NCBI RefSeq assembly: GCF_039555335.1
Contig: NC_092629.1
Span: 28,420,775 to 28,484,774 of the forward strand
Source: Amphiura filiformis
Taxonomy: Eukaryota; Echinodermata; Ophiuroidea; Amphilepidida; Amphiuridae
DNA: 64,000 bases
Direction: 5' to 3'
In this document: positions 24,601 to 33,300 of the stretch, one piece after another
How the letters are laid out: each line of letters opens with the position of its first letter
Numbering within the stretch: the stretch's first letter is position 1
The notes under the pieces: model-generated
What the model saw: only the letters and a program-made list of their open reading frames with translations
Databases searched by the model: none
What the model was told of the DNA's origin: nothing
Program-made: the position numbers and the translations under genes

Positions 24601-24752
24601 ATGATGATAAGCTTACATTTACAACATGTGTACGATGGAAATTGTCCACTCAAATGCAGTGAAAACATGGTTGGAAGAACACATCAAATGAAAATGAACT
24701 CAAAATTGCAAAATTAAGATAATGACATGTGTCAATCAAATCTTACCCCCAT
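6518..24752 (-). CDS. NAA40: NAA40: N-alpha-acetyltransferase 40 (NatD), 8 coding exons, 245 aa, complete
   Basis: NatD acetylates the N-terminal Ser of histones H4 and H2A using acetyl-CoA. Coding exons on the minus strand: 24752-24747, 20193-20149, 16852-16749, 16394-16299, 12615-12457, 10490-10407, 8359-8282, 6683-6518. All junctions are GT-AG and the phases join exactly (738 nt including stop). The protein begins MGRKSAKGKEKK, matching my recollection of the human start. It contains the signature YEQSNWGWTEREKREE (from Tyr85) and RFDMDFDDEVLYCYE, with Asp127, Tyr136, Tyr138 and Glu139 at the human numbers. The acetyl-CoA loop is R147-R-K-G-L-G152 and there is a late YEIL motif (Tyr212). 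Human NAA40 is 237 aa. The C-terminal tail is Lys/Glu-rich here, where the human tail is His/Cys-rich. The introns are loaded with TIR elements. Probably a working single-copy housekeeping gene; identity is near certain. Confidence 0.96.
7463..7729. mobile_element. hAT-like MITE with 8-bp target duplication
   Basis: Element 7471-7721 has TIRs starting CAGGGTTGTAG. It is flanked by the exact direct repeat CTCATGGA at 7463-7470 and 7722-7729. An 8-bp duplication with CAGGG-type ends is the hallmark of hAT transposons. The interior is AT-rich, with a C-run and no coding capacity. A related single end, ACTTGGGCTTGTGACAACCC, is seen near 20114-20133. Confidence 0.85.
8282..8359 (-). CDS. NAA40: NAA40 coding exon 7
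   Basis: Encodes TQMKKVMCTVFQNNKTATAF and the following residues FTKNL, aligned to human [20 protein letters not shown]. 78 nt, phase 2 to phase 2, acceptor CATTAG, donor GTAAGT. Confidence 0.94.
8639..9540. mobile_element. ~900 bp TIR element (AGGGG..GTCCATAATTTT ends)
   Basis: The left end AAGGGGTCGTCCATAATTTT and the right end (reverse complement) TAGGGGCAGTCCATAATTTT match over about 50 bases, including a GCTTTG(T)ACG block next to a GAGGGAGGG run. The interior has no coding sequence. It includes a degenerate telomere-like stretch (CCTAACCCTAAACC) near 9338-9351. TA may be the target. Superfamily not assigned. Confidence 0.7.
10022..10130. repeat. Partial copy of dispersed repeat B
   Basis: Shares TTTGTACTCATTTTAATACA and the following 80 bases with the copy at 6310-6420. 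It is truncated at both sides. Confidence 0.5.
10407..10490 (-). CDS. NAA40: NAA40 coding exon 6 (acetyl-CoA binding loop)
   Basis: Encodes YEIQILNEVRRKGLGKFLMQ and then ILELIAH, covering catalytic Tyr138/Glu139 and the RxxGxG loop at 147-152. 84 nt, acceptor TTTCAG, donor GTAAGT. Confidence 0.95.
10877..12150. mobile_element. Possible mobile element starting with a strong GC hairpin
   Basis: 10877-10918 forms a stem with AACTAGCGGG/CCCGCTAGTT and ACCCGCG/CGCGGGT around a CTTCG loop, followed by A+T and mixed sequence. About 1.2 kb later comes the tract CTTTTATTTATATAGAT at 12131-12148. In other invertebrate genomes I remember such hairpins and ATTTATATAGAT tails bounding repeats, but that association is recollection and no TIR or coding region is seen here. 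The boundaries are guesses. An unrelated 145-bp tandem duplication (11406-11695) lies inside. Confidence 0.35.
11406..11695. repeat. Recent tandem duplication, 2 x 145 bp
   Basis: 11406-11550 and 11551-11695 are identical as far as I can read, both beginning GTGGGCTCACCCACCCCCTA and ending CCCCTTGTCATCA. The identity implies a very recent duplication or an assembly artefact. Non-coding, in NAA40 intron 4. Confidence 0.9.
12457..12615 (-). CDS. NAA40: NAA40 coding exon 5
   Basis: The longest internal exon (159 nt). It encodes residues 85-136, with the family signature YEQSNWGWTEREKREEM (human YEQSEWGWKDREKREEM), AWYLVAK and RFDMDFDDEVLY. Tyr85, Asp127 and Tyr136 lie here. Acceptor AACAG, donor GTGAGT. 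Confidence 0.96.
12796..13004. mobile_element. Small TIR element (~210 bp)
   Basis: The ends TTAGGGCTCAAATTGAAATT and, in reverse complement, TTAAGGGCTCATATTGAAAT are inverted repeats of about 27 bases. The interior holds a second imperfect palindrome of CTTTCCTG/CAGG words. No coding capacity. Confidence 0.6.
13736..15592. mobile_element. TIR element carrying an array of the TTTCGGAGGCTTCA motif
   Basis: The TIRs are 13736-13775 and 15553-15592 (TGGTCATTTTCACRGTAAAG, then GGTGTAACTTT), about 40 bases with few mismatches. The 1.86 kb between them is AT-rich and non-coding. It carries seven copies of TTTCGGAGGCTTCA at 14265, 14445, 14635 (reverse), 14810 (one change), 14828, 15002 and 15210 (reverse). 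Most are followed within about 15 bases by GTTAAC or GTTAACGG. Conservation of the motif against a decayed background suggests protein binding or another selected role. Its architecture parallels 31622-34054. Confidence 0.75.
15593..16298. other. NAA40 intron 4 remainder, no recognised element
   Basis: Open frames at 15495-15803 and 15979-16230 lack family resemblance and do not continue through plausible splice sites. I see no TIR. Confidence 0.4.
16299..16394 (-). CDS. NAA40: NAA40 coding exon 4
   Basis: Encodes LTLSIECSRVTDMDKDSIDW and then AFNLTKANMQT, aligned with human [31 protein letters not shown]. 96 nt, acceptor TTGCAG, donor GTAAGT. Confidence 0.95.
16749..16852 (-). CDS. NAA40: NAA40 coding exon 3
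   Basis: Encodes residues 18-51, EKAKILAAMKVVEAADKLED and then PMATLLPFKKFNRN, matching human [20 protein letters not shown] and FKKYDRNG. 104 nt, phase 0 start, donor GGGTAAGA. Confidence 0.94.
17324..17963. mobile_element. Near-complete palindromic element (~640 bp, ~300 bp arms)
   Basis: The sequence folds back about its middle (around 17640). The blocks at 17560-17630 and 17655-17740 (AAAATCCATACCTTCAA.., GGTCAAAATT.., GCCGACG/CGTCGGC, AAAGTGTATGTAG) pair almost perfectly, and the pairing continues outward to ACAGTATTTTTTG/CAAAATAAATACTGT. The outer ends (GGGATCT.. and ..CCCCAGCCC) are less similar. Non-coding MITE in NAA40 intron 2. Confidence 0.8.
18224..19968. mobile_element. Long-TIR element (~1.75 kb, ~410 bp arms)
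   Basis: 18224-18632 recurs as its reverse complement at 19556-19968, with shared words GGACAACCGATCTTTTGTTC, ACCTCTGTAAAGCACATCGT and GTCTATATATTATAGTTTTG. The 0.9 kb centre has a G-run at 19144, an (AAAC)n run near 19276 and only short unrelated open frames. Non-autonomous. No target duplication is obvious. Confidence 0.8.
20149..20193 (-). CDS. NAA40: NAA40 coding exon 2 (basic N-terminus)
   Basis: 45 nt, phase 0 at both ends, encoding RKSAKGKEKKMKRKE (human RKSSKAKEKKQKRLE). The Lys-rich block may act in nuclear targeting, which is an inference. Acceptor TTTCAG, donor GTAAGT. Confidence 0.92.
20200..23089. other. NAA40 intron 1, low-complexity tracts and no recognised gene
   Basis: It contains homopolymer runs (A-run at 21954-21974, T-run at 22025-22040) and a GT-rich stretch at 22141-22340 (GTGTGTGGGTGTGTGTGAC). 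21600-21833 has an open frame with no recognisable family. Nothing else can be named. Confidence 0.5.
23623..24172. mobile_element. 550-bp TIR element with perfect 41-bp ends
   Basis: 23623-23663 and 24132-24172 are exact reverse complements, both starting ATATGTGACTCCTCGCCACA. Perfect ends suggest recent activity. An internal direct repeat of GATGGCAGCAGCATTTTTCT occurs at 23775 and 23837. Located in NAA40 intron 1, about 580 bases inside the first donor. No coding capacity; superfamily unassigned. Confidence 0.85.
24747..24752 (-). CDS. NAA40: NAA40 coding exon 1: only ATGGGG (Met-Gly)
   Basis: On the minus strand the sequence ATGGGG|GTAAGA gives Met-Gly and a strong donor in phase 0. Joined to exon 2 this yields MGRKSAKGKEKK, as in human NAA40. 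I searched the visible flank for a phase-0 MG donor and found this one by eye. Other start exons cannot be fully excluded without transcripts. Confidence 0.82.
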
Positions 24753-25150
24753 ATTTGCTGAATTGTAAAGCTCTAAACTTGGAGATCCTTTGTAAACAAA
24801 TCAGTCTCTGTGTTCGGGAAAACTTCGAAATGGCGCGAAATGTTGGTTTGTTCGTGCCAGGTTTTTACATTTTTCTCCACTGGTGCGACACGAGTTCATC
24901 TAGCCTAACACCATTATCGTGGCGCCCTGGTAAATACTATTCATTTGCACACATTGAAGGGATCGTGCGGATATAAGCTCACCTTCACAACACTTACCCT
25001 ACATTGTTTAGTACGAGTTCACCGCACTCTTGCTATTTTTGTAAACAAACACATCCGACCGACCCAATCAGCTGATCAATGTCCAGTACGAGTCCGGGCA
25101 TTTATATGCGCTCACACAATGCACATCTCGATATCTCTGCTGTTTCGGTA
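24753..25150. promoter_or_regulatory. Probable NAA40 promoter and 5' UTR (possibly bidirectional)
   Basis: This repeat-free stretch directly upstream of the NAA40 start is richer in CpG than its surroundings. It contains TGGCGCGAAA at 24831-24840, which on the minus strand reads TTTCGCGCCA, an E2F-type site about 80 bases upstream of the ATG. A CCAAT word occurs at 25062 (GACCCAATCAGCTGATCAAT). The divergent PhnW-family gene begins about 1.2 kb away. Promoter function is inferred from position and composition only. Confidence 0.45.
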
Positions 25151-25522
25151 GATTTTAAGATAATGTTATATCTGGGATTCTAGCCATAGGAGACACACAT
25201 GTCCTGCAGAACCAGTCCAGGAACTGAATGCATGAAGCTGCATGACATGGAATCGAATGAGTTCACGAATCAACGATCGCCAGTTTGCCGTAGTGTCGAA
25301 GAAGACCAAGATTAGTTTTTGGACACAAAATCATTTACCTGGGATTTTATTAATTCAATGAAATTACTCAAACTCAGTATTTATTAATACATGTACAACA
25401 ATGATGGAGACAAATGGGACATTGAATGGAGGTATGTACTAATTTAGGCCTATACTTTTGTACTGTAGTGTAGGCCTAATACATGCATTATGACATAATT
25501 TATGTAGTGGGCCAGCTGGGCA

Positions 25523-26018
25523 GATGAGCCCCTCGGGGGGGGGGGGCACTCCAACTTTGGAGGTGACACGTATGTAGGGCTGTTAAGACCCCCTTTTGCA
25601 GCATCGCTGTCACCCAAAGACCCCATATTTTTTTACTTAACACATGTTCTGTCACCCAAGACCCCTTATTTTTCATTTTATCTGTCACCCAAAGACCCTT
25701 ACAAGTTCAATTTTAACAGCAACTTTCTTTTATCACTGATTTTGTCACTTATTTTGAAAAAACAAAGAAATTTGAAGCCATTTAGCCTTAGAAATTCGAT
25801 TTATTCCATTTATGAAAAAAAAGGTCATGTTCTCACCCAATGACCCCATATTTTTTACATTTTGCTGTCACCGAATGCCAAAAATCATGCTCTCACCCAA
25901 TGACCCCATATTTTTTACATTTTGCTCTCACCGAATGCCCCTTAGTGCGAAAGTGCCAGCCCTACACCTATATATCCATTTCAAATTGAAGTGCCCCCCC
26001 CCCCGGATGAGCCCCTCG
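25523..26018. mobile_element. TIR element with flanking 13-bp direct repeats and polyG/polyC ends
   Basis: The inverted ends (GGGGGGGGCACTCCAACTTT, and the reverse complement of ..TTGAAGTGCCCCCCC) enclose AT-rich DNA with two tandem ~59-bp units (25831 and 25890: CTCACCCAATGACCCCATAT). The whole is flanked by GATGAGCCCCTCG at 25523-25535 and 26006-26018. The direct repeat could be a target duplication, but 13 bases is long for DNA transposons. Located between the two divergent genes. A diverged relative of the internal unit is seen at 29570-29900. Confidence 0.65.
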
Positions 26019-26097
26019 CTGCGGGAGGGGGAACACCCGTCAGTCCGAAACCGGGTCCGAAATACCGTCAATCTGAACCCTGTCAGTCCGAAAACCT

Positions 26098-26135
26098 GTT
26101 AGGGTTAGGGTTAACCCTTACCCTAACCCTATTCA
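26098..26135. repeat. Head-to-head telomere-like repeat
   Basis: GTTAGGGTTAGGGTTAACCC runs straight into TTACCCTAACCCTA, giving two TTAGGG units meeting two CCCTAA units. It is short, and lies within a second inverted arrangement of GTCCGAAA and TTCGGA words. It could be a relic of break repair or a mobile-element internal palindrome. Confidence 0.6.
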
Positions 26136-26341
26136 GGTTCGGAGAGTAACAGGGGTCAGCTTTTTTGCTTGGTCAGCCCGCCCAATGTTGAAAATCTTTC
26201 TAAGCCAATGAAATTCAGTTCTGCCAATGAATTTGGAACATGATATTGTGGCTCTCCTGTGCCTAGAGATATTTTACTAAAATGGAAACGTCACAAAATG
26301 AATGTTATTCCTTAATACATTATCATGAAATTTACTTGCAG

Positions 26342-26488
26342 AAATGAAAGAGAAGAAGTTGTTCACACCAGGACCTCTTGGAGTAAGCCTAAGCACCAAG
26401 CAAGCCATGTTGAGAGACCTAGGGTCTAGAGATACAGAATTCATCCATATGGTGAAGTATATAAGGGAACAACTTGTACAACTTGCTG
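26342..26488 (+). CDS. PhnW-family exon with the visible start codon
   Basis: Acceptor TTGCAG is followed by AA and then ATG at 26344. Encodes [20 protein letters not shown], then [20 protein letters not shown] and REQLVQLA. Bacterial PhnW proteins begin a few residues before LLTPGPL, so this Met is plausible. Because an acceptor precedes it, at least one exon lies upstream. Donor GGTATGT. Confidence 0.85.
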
Positions 26489-29400
26489 GTATGTTGAATT
26501 GAGTCTGGAGGAGGGGGTGGTGGGATGCCATTTGTTTTAAACAACCCATTGATGTTAGCACTGGGTAGTAGCCATTACTGCCAGTAGACTGCCAGAAGTC
26601 TAGAAAGGTGACCCCATTGCTGTGGGTGGTCTTCCTGTGCTTTTGAATGAGACAGCAGTAACCTTAGCCAATTTTTAGACCAAAATTGTGGATTTTCCAG
26701 ATTTTTTTCTAAGTTTATGAGAGCATAACAAGACTTTCTGTTGATGGATTTTTATTTCCGTCAGTAAAAATTTATAAATTAAGTTTTTCATAACATTAAA
26801 AAGACAGAGACCCCTTCTGTATAATAAATTAGCTAGGTAAGTTTTGAGTAACCTTGATGAAAATTATCAAACAAGTGCCTATTCTTTTGTATGTGTATGG
26901 TCCATCACCTGTCACTTGGTAGTCTTGTAACATGTCTAATGGTGCTGCCCATGCCCACTCGATGAATTGTTTATTTCAAATTAATCAATTCGATATTATA
27001 GACTGGTGGGTGGGCAGCAGACCAAATTTGTGTACATCCATATCAAAATGATGCACTTGTCAGCTGCTACATGTGATCTTTTTTACATAATAGCTTGAAA
27101 TAAATACCAGACTCCTCATCTAAAGTGGAGGGGACTTCAAATCATTGCCATGTTACATGGTTTATGAATGTTCTCTGTATTCCTAAAACATGTGACTTGG
27201 GGGATGATTTGAAGCGGGATTTGAAGTACCTTCCACTTGAGATGAGTCTGGTGTTTTATTCCTAGCTATTATGTAAAAAGAGACAAATTCACAAAAATAT
27301 GAACAAATGTTAGATAGACCATCATGTGAAATGGCTGATGATGTACAACATCCTATCTACTGAGAATGAGATATAAATCATATATGCAAGATGCTATCTA
27401 CTGAAGATAGCACATGTGTAAAACTTGTTATATCCTTCATTCATAGATTCTTGTTCATTGATTGGTTAAAAGTGTGTCACGTGATCAAAAATAAACACAC
27501 TATTCTGTGAGGAAGTGCAAAAAGTACTATTTACGTCCGTAAATAGTACATCCAAGCCGTAAATAGTATTTCTGAATAGTTATTATATCCCTCATTAATA
27601 TATTCTCGTTCATTAATTGGTTAAACGAGTATCATGTGACCAAAAATAGTTTTGCTATTTTGCAAACTTGTTAAAAAGCCGATTGAGGAGGGAACGGGTA
27701 CTATTCAAAGTACTATCTCCCGGGAAATAGTTTTACTATCTCCCTCTGAGCGCGTCCCGAGCGCAGATGACCTCATAACGGCGTCGCAGTTCCTAGTGGT
27801 CAGTGCAACTCGCCACATACACGGGATATCAGTACCGGTTCCGGGGTATTAATGTGTAGCAATTCGTTTTGTCTTGCGAAGCACCCAATGAAGCGGCACA
27901 GACCTGACAGAAGTGCAGCTAAAATACGGCGGTTTAATGGCATAAATCTGAGTTACATCAGGATCAATATCTTATATTGATGGTGAAATAACAAAGAACA
28001 TGGTTACTCGTTTCACGGCGGTATTGTAGAGGTTACAACAGCTTACAACGTTTTCACGGTAAGCTTTAGTCACTCAACTGTGTGCGTGCTTTGTGCATTC
28101 AATCAAAACAAAGCAAAGCCAGCGTAGCCTTGACTAGGCCTAGGCGCGCTAGGCCTAGCCTACATTTATGCCTAGGCCTATGCCTTGTGTTTAATGAACA
28201 AAGAATATATTAATGAAGGATATAAAACAAATATTTACTGCTTTCTAAATTAGGGATCTGGTGGAATCTATGGTCCCCTCGGTGAACTGGAGACCGTGAG
28301 CCTACTATTTTCCCTCGACCTGGCGGTCTCGGGAAAATAGTAGGCTCACGGTCTCCAGTTCACCGAGGGGACCAATAGATTCCACCAGATCCCGAATTTA
28401 GAGCAGTAAATATGTGTATACTATCTACTGGAGATAACTCAATTTGATTACAATTTGCTATTTCTCGTATATATCTATTGAAGATATCGCATATACAACT
28501 TGCTATCTACTGATGATAGTCCATATAACATGCTATTTATTGTACTTCATATGTACAACTTGTTATCTACTGGTGATTTTCCATATGTATTACATGCTAT
28601 ACTATCTACTGAAGATAACTCATATATGTGGAACTTGCTACCTACTGATGATAGTCCATATACAACATGCTATTTATTGCAGATCATATGTACGACTTTA
28701 TGATCTACATGTACTGGTAATAGTCCATAATGTGCATACTAGTGTTATGTAGAACATGCTATTTATTGAAAATATCTCATGTCCTTACACCACGAATCAG
28801 CCGTAAAGTCGGCCCAGTCAATTTTGTTTTATTTTGTGTTTAGAAAATATATATTATAAGCTTTTAAATGGTATATCATTTGACTTCAAACGATATCCAG
28901 AAGCAGAGTTATGGTTTGTTGTACTCTGCTCCTTTTTTTTTGTTTCTACGTGTGTCTCTATTTCCACATTGCTGGTAATAAATACCAAACAGTCATAATT
29001 GGTGGTCATTTCAAATCATTCCCAAGTCAATGAGGTTCAGGAATGTCCGCTTATGAGAAACATGTCGGACCAAATTGAGGTACCGGGTACCTATAAATAC
29101 AACCTTCACGCACATTTTACACTGTAATGCAGAATACAATTTGCCAACTTTACTGGTCATTTGTAGTGTATGGCCATGTGTATAACTTGTTATCTACTGA
29201 GGATAGTCTATGTACAAGTTGCTATCTACTGAAGATAACTGATATATCCCCCTTGCTATCTACTGAAGATACAATGTAGTTCATTATGCAAAACTTGAGT
29301 CAACAGAGTGAACAGTGGTCCAAACTTTTTCTACTTTTAATATGAATAATGAGTTGTCAACAAATAGAATAACTTTTGTTTTCTACAGGTGTGTCATTGG

Positions 29401-30293
29401 ATGACTACACATGTGTTCCTATACAAGGAAGTGGTTCATTTGCTGTGGAAGCAGTTCTTACTACATCTATTCCATGCAATAATGGAAAGGCAAGTCTTAC
29501 AGGTAGTAATGGCACAATGAGGGGAGTGGGGAAATGTGGTTTTCCTGGGGAAAAGATGGGGATGTGTGGCCACATTGGCCCCCATTTTTCAACTCCTTCT
29601 CACCCAATGACCCCCTTTTTTGTTTTATTGAACTCCCTCTCACCTAGTGTTTTCCTGTCACCAAAAGACCCTTTTTTTCAAACATTGTCGGGAAATTTCT
29701 GATGATCTCTCATGGAATGACCCTGTTTTTTCATTATATTTCAAAAACTTTTCAAAATTTTTAAAAATTTTGTATCAACTTTCATATTTTGACCCAAAAT
29801 TTTTCCCAGTCTCACTTGTTTGGTAAGATTTTCCCAGTCTCATGGAAAGACTCCCCTTTTTTGGTGTCTAGTTTCTCACCAAAAGACCCCTAGTTGCACA
29901 TCCTCGTCACTTCCAAAGTCACTTCCCCCGGCTTTACCCTCCTGTCCACCCTCCTGGCCTCCCTCCTGTCCAGCAAACACAAAATGTTTTTGTTAGAGCA
30001 AAAATGTGTAATTTCCTTAAAGAATAGATTCTCATTTGTTTTCCACAAAATGTTAGTTTTCATGCACTAATCACATTCATGTCCCCTTTGAAAAAATTAT
30101 TATGCCCCTGCCAGAGATCTTCCCCGTAGTTCCCCCAAATAAAGAAAAAATCCCTAAAATCAAAATTGACCATTTTTGCTGCAATTTAGCGGAAATTTCA
30201 TGATTTTTGACTCCCTCAAAATTCACTTTGCCTCCCCAGCCCCTTCTGGTGCCACCACTGTATGCTTGTATAATTGTTGTTGTTGTTGTTGCT

Positions 30294-30358
<65 letters not shown>

Positions 30359-33300
30359 AAATCACAAATAGACATGATTTTTGCTTTCTCTTTATTTCTT
30401 CCAGCTTCTACTTCTAGAAAATGGAGCCTATGGAAAACGGATGGGACAAATTGCTGATGTCCTAGGGGTGGATTACAAAGTTGTTAGTTTTCCTGAAACT
30501 AGTCAGGTTTGCATAGAAATGGTGCAAAAATTACTTCAAGAGGACAATTCATGGACAAATGTTGCCATAGTACATTGTGAAACCAGTTCAGGTGTTATTA
30601 ATCCAGTTGAAGAAGTTGGTAAACTGGTTAAAGAATATGTACCAGGTAAGTTAATGATAAAATTGATTGGTGTGGAAGGTAAAGGTCTTTGTCTTCCATG
30701 GGGAGTGTATGACTGAAATAGCGGTATACAGAAGTGCCGTCGTCGACATGCCTTTATGTCGACATAATGTCGACATCGGCACGTATCCCGACACATCGAC
30801 ATCAAAAAAAAAATTCTAAAAAAACCCAATTTTTTTTTTTTTTAATTTTCAAAAAATATTTTTGGCCAGAAAAGCAAGTTATAGGCCCAAAATTACTTGT
30901 TATTCAAGAGAAATACTGCTAGTAAAAAACAAAATGCCATTTTTTTTTTACAAAGTTGGGTAAAGTTGTACATTTTGATTACATTTGCTTCTATTGAACA
31001 GTCAGGGACACATTGAATTAGTATACATTGCTAGCTGTTCAATAGAAGTAAAAGTAATAAAAATTTACAACTTTAAATTGGCTTTTTTTTTGAGTAGCAG
31101 TATTTCTCTGGTTTCCAACCTTTAATAATAATAACAAGTCATTTTGGGCCTATAACTTGCTTATCTCGCCAAAACTATTTTTTGAAAATAAAAAAAATAA
31201 AATTTTTTTTTATAGAATTTTTGTCGAAACACTGTTGACGTCGGTATACGAATTATATCGACATGTCGAGATTAAAAATGGTGCCGACGACAGCACTAGT
31301 ATACAGATAAGGCTTGATAAGATAAGATTGATAAAACCAATATTATGTAAGTTGATTGTTTAGCCAGTCAATGGTCTATCAATATCTACTGCTGATATGT
31401 TTTGTCGGTAAAAGTGAGCAATGCAACAACACTGTAAAGTTGGTAATTTGAATTAATTTTATTTTGCAAACTGACTTTTGTAAAATTCCCAAACATGAAG
31501 GTGCTAAATATTTGGAATTTGTACATGTAGGAATAGTTTAAAATATATTAAAGTCTACAGAAATTTAATTAGGTATTTTATGTGTAAAGTTTAACAGAAA
31601 GAAAACTGCTCTGAGAAGAACATATGGTCGAATCCAACCAAAAGTGTACACGGCATGTTCAGGGCCATAACTTAAAAGTATTAATCAATTGGCATTCGTT
31701 TTTTGTATTGTGTTTATTCGCCTTGATCATACGCTTGGCGCCATATATAATAAGACCCCTTCTGTGAAAAACTTAGACACAGAGACCCCAAAACATGCTA
31801 TTTTTACCCATTTTTCAAAATATTTCTTAAGTTATTTTTAAAAACATCTAAATCAGTTATGAAAAGAAGTCATTGCATTGAATCTAAATTGATTTCCTGA
31901 AAGGTGTGTATTCAAAGATTGCCTGTTCAATTTTTCACATATTTGTACATAATTATGAATTTTTGTGATAATTTGTTGAGTGGTATTTTTTACATTACCT
32001 ACGAATACAATTTTTCATAGCACTAGATATATCTTTAAAAATGGAAATCACTAATAAATGCTTAATTGATACAAGCTTTGATATGTCCAATACTGAAATG
32101 CGTTGCATTAGGACATCTTTATTATTGTGTTTAGCTGCCAGAAATTCTAAATGGCACAAAGGTAGGTTTGGTAAAAAATATGCATTACCTCCGAATACAT
32201 GTTAAAAGCTGTGTCATTTCCACAAAGTGAGAGAATAGTAAACAATAGTTAAGCAATAGGTGCAGGGTAATACACTCTTTATTTCTACCAAGTTTCAATA
32301 GCCTGCGTTTAAATATTTCTGAGATGTCAACAATAAAAGCAAGTATTCAGTAGGTAAATTTCGGTAACCGAATGTTACCTACGAATACAATTTAAAATCA
32401 TGACAGTATTGTGAAACACGCCATTCATGCCAATGCCCATATTGGTACATAACGAAGGCCTGTATGTTTGCTATCAAATCATATGTCAATGAAAGTTGCG
32501 AATTCACATACATGCCCACCATGCAAAAGTGAATACGGCTTAATTGTTGAAAAATATGTACTGAAATAGACGACGGTCTGCTCATTTAAAAGAAAAATCA
32601 GATTCAAAGAAGATTAGAAGGGATAAATACTTGGATTTGTCAACTGTCATGTGTGCTTCATTTTAAATGTTTACCGACCTTCTGGTTTCTGAGTAATTTG
32701 TGTCCAAATTGATTTATTGAAGGTAACTTTTGGCGTTTTCGCTAAGGTTACCTACGAATACCATGGAAAAAACGACTGTTCTCATTGTCTCTTGATCTAG
32801 AGAACACAGTGATGGACCCTGGTATAAAGCTAATTGTAGTTGCCCTCAAACGAAAGGCCTCAAGGCGTAACTGACTCCAAGATGGACTTCACAAGTCTGC
32901 AATAACGGTTTTAAGCGATTTGTGTGCAATTAAGCAAATTAAAGTCACTTTAGTGCCTTTGTTTCTTACTTCAATCCTCTTTCAACCGCTGTGAACCGAC
33001 ATTATTATTACGTGATAGGGTCTCAAGTATCAATAAGCGCACATAAAGAAAATAATACATTCAAAGTGCTTTATAAAATGAAGTTTTGATTGCGATATCC
33101 ACCAAAAGTCTAATTCTTACCTACAAATACTGAAATGTTACTTACGAATACAGCATAATACATGACATTTGTAATGAAGTGTCCCTACCAATGGAAATTA
33201 ATTGTCAAAAACTTTAAGCGGTACCCCAGGACACTATTATTACCCATATACGGATTCATTCAACAATTATTTATTATGTAAAATTGCTGATTAACTACTT

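Larger units (their letters stand above)
27355..29275 (+). repeat. Degenerate array of TATCTACTGAAGATA-type units
   Basis: Imperfect-palindrome units such as GCTATCTACTGAAGATAGC recur near 27390, 28425, 28470, 28503, 28562, 28604, 28645, 28760, 29188, 29220 and 29256. They are spaced about 30-45 bases in the dense part (28425-28790) and separated by ATATGTACAACTTG-like spacers. The stretch 28444-28752 remains open in one frame only because of the repeat. A single related unit lies at 1257-1285. This is a minisatellite-like or transposon-derived array in the PhnW intron. Confidence 0.6.

Noticed and set aside
24831-24840. Confident E2F-regulated promoter
   Set aside because: A single 10-base match by eye; kept only as part of the low-confidence promoter entry.
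28444-28752. Repetitive Cys/Tyr/Leu protein
   Set aside because: A translation artefact of the TATCTACTG array.
30176-30457. Polycysteine open frame
   Set aside because: It is the TTG microsatellite read as TGT, and the true exon 3 begins after it in another frame.
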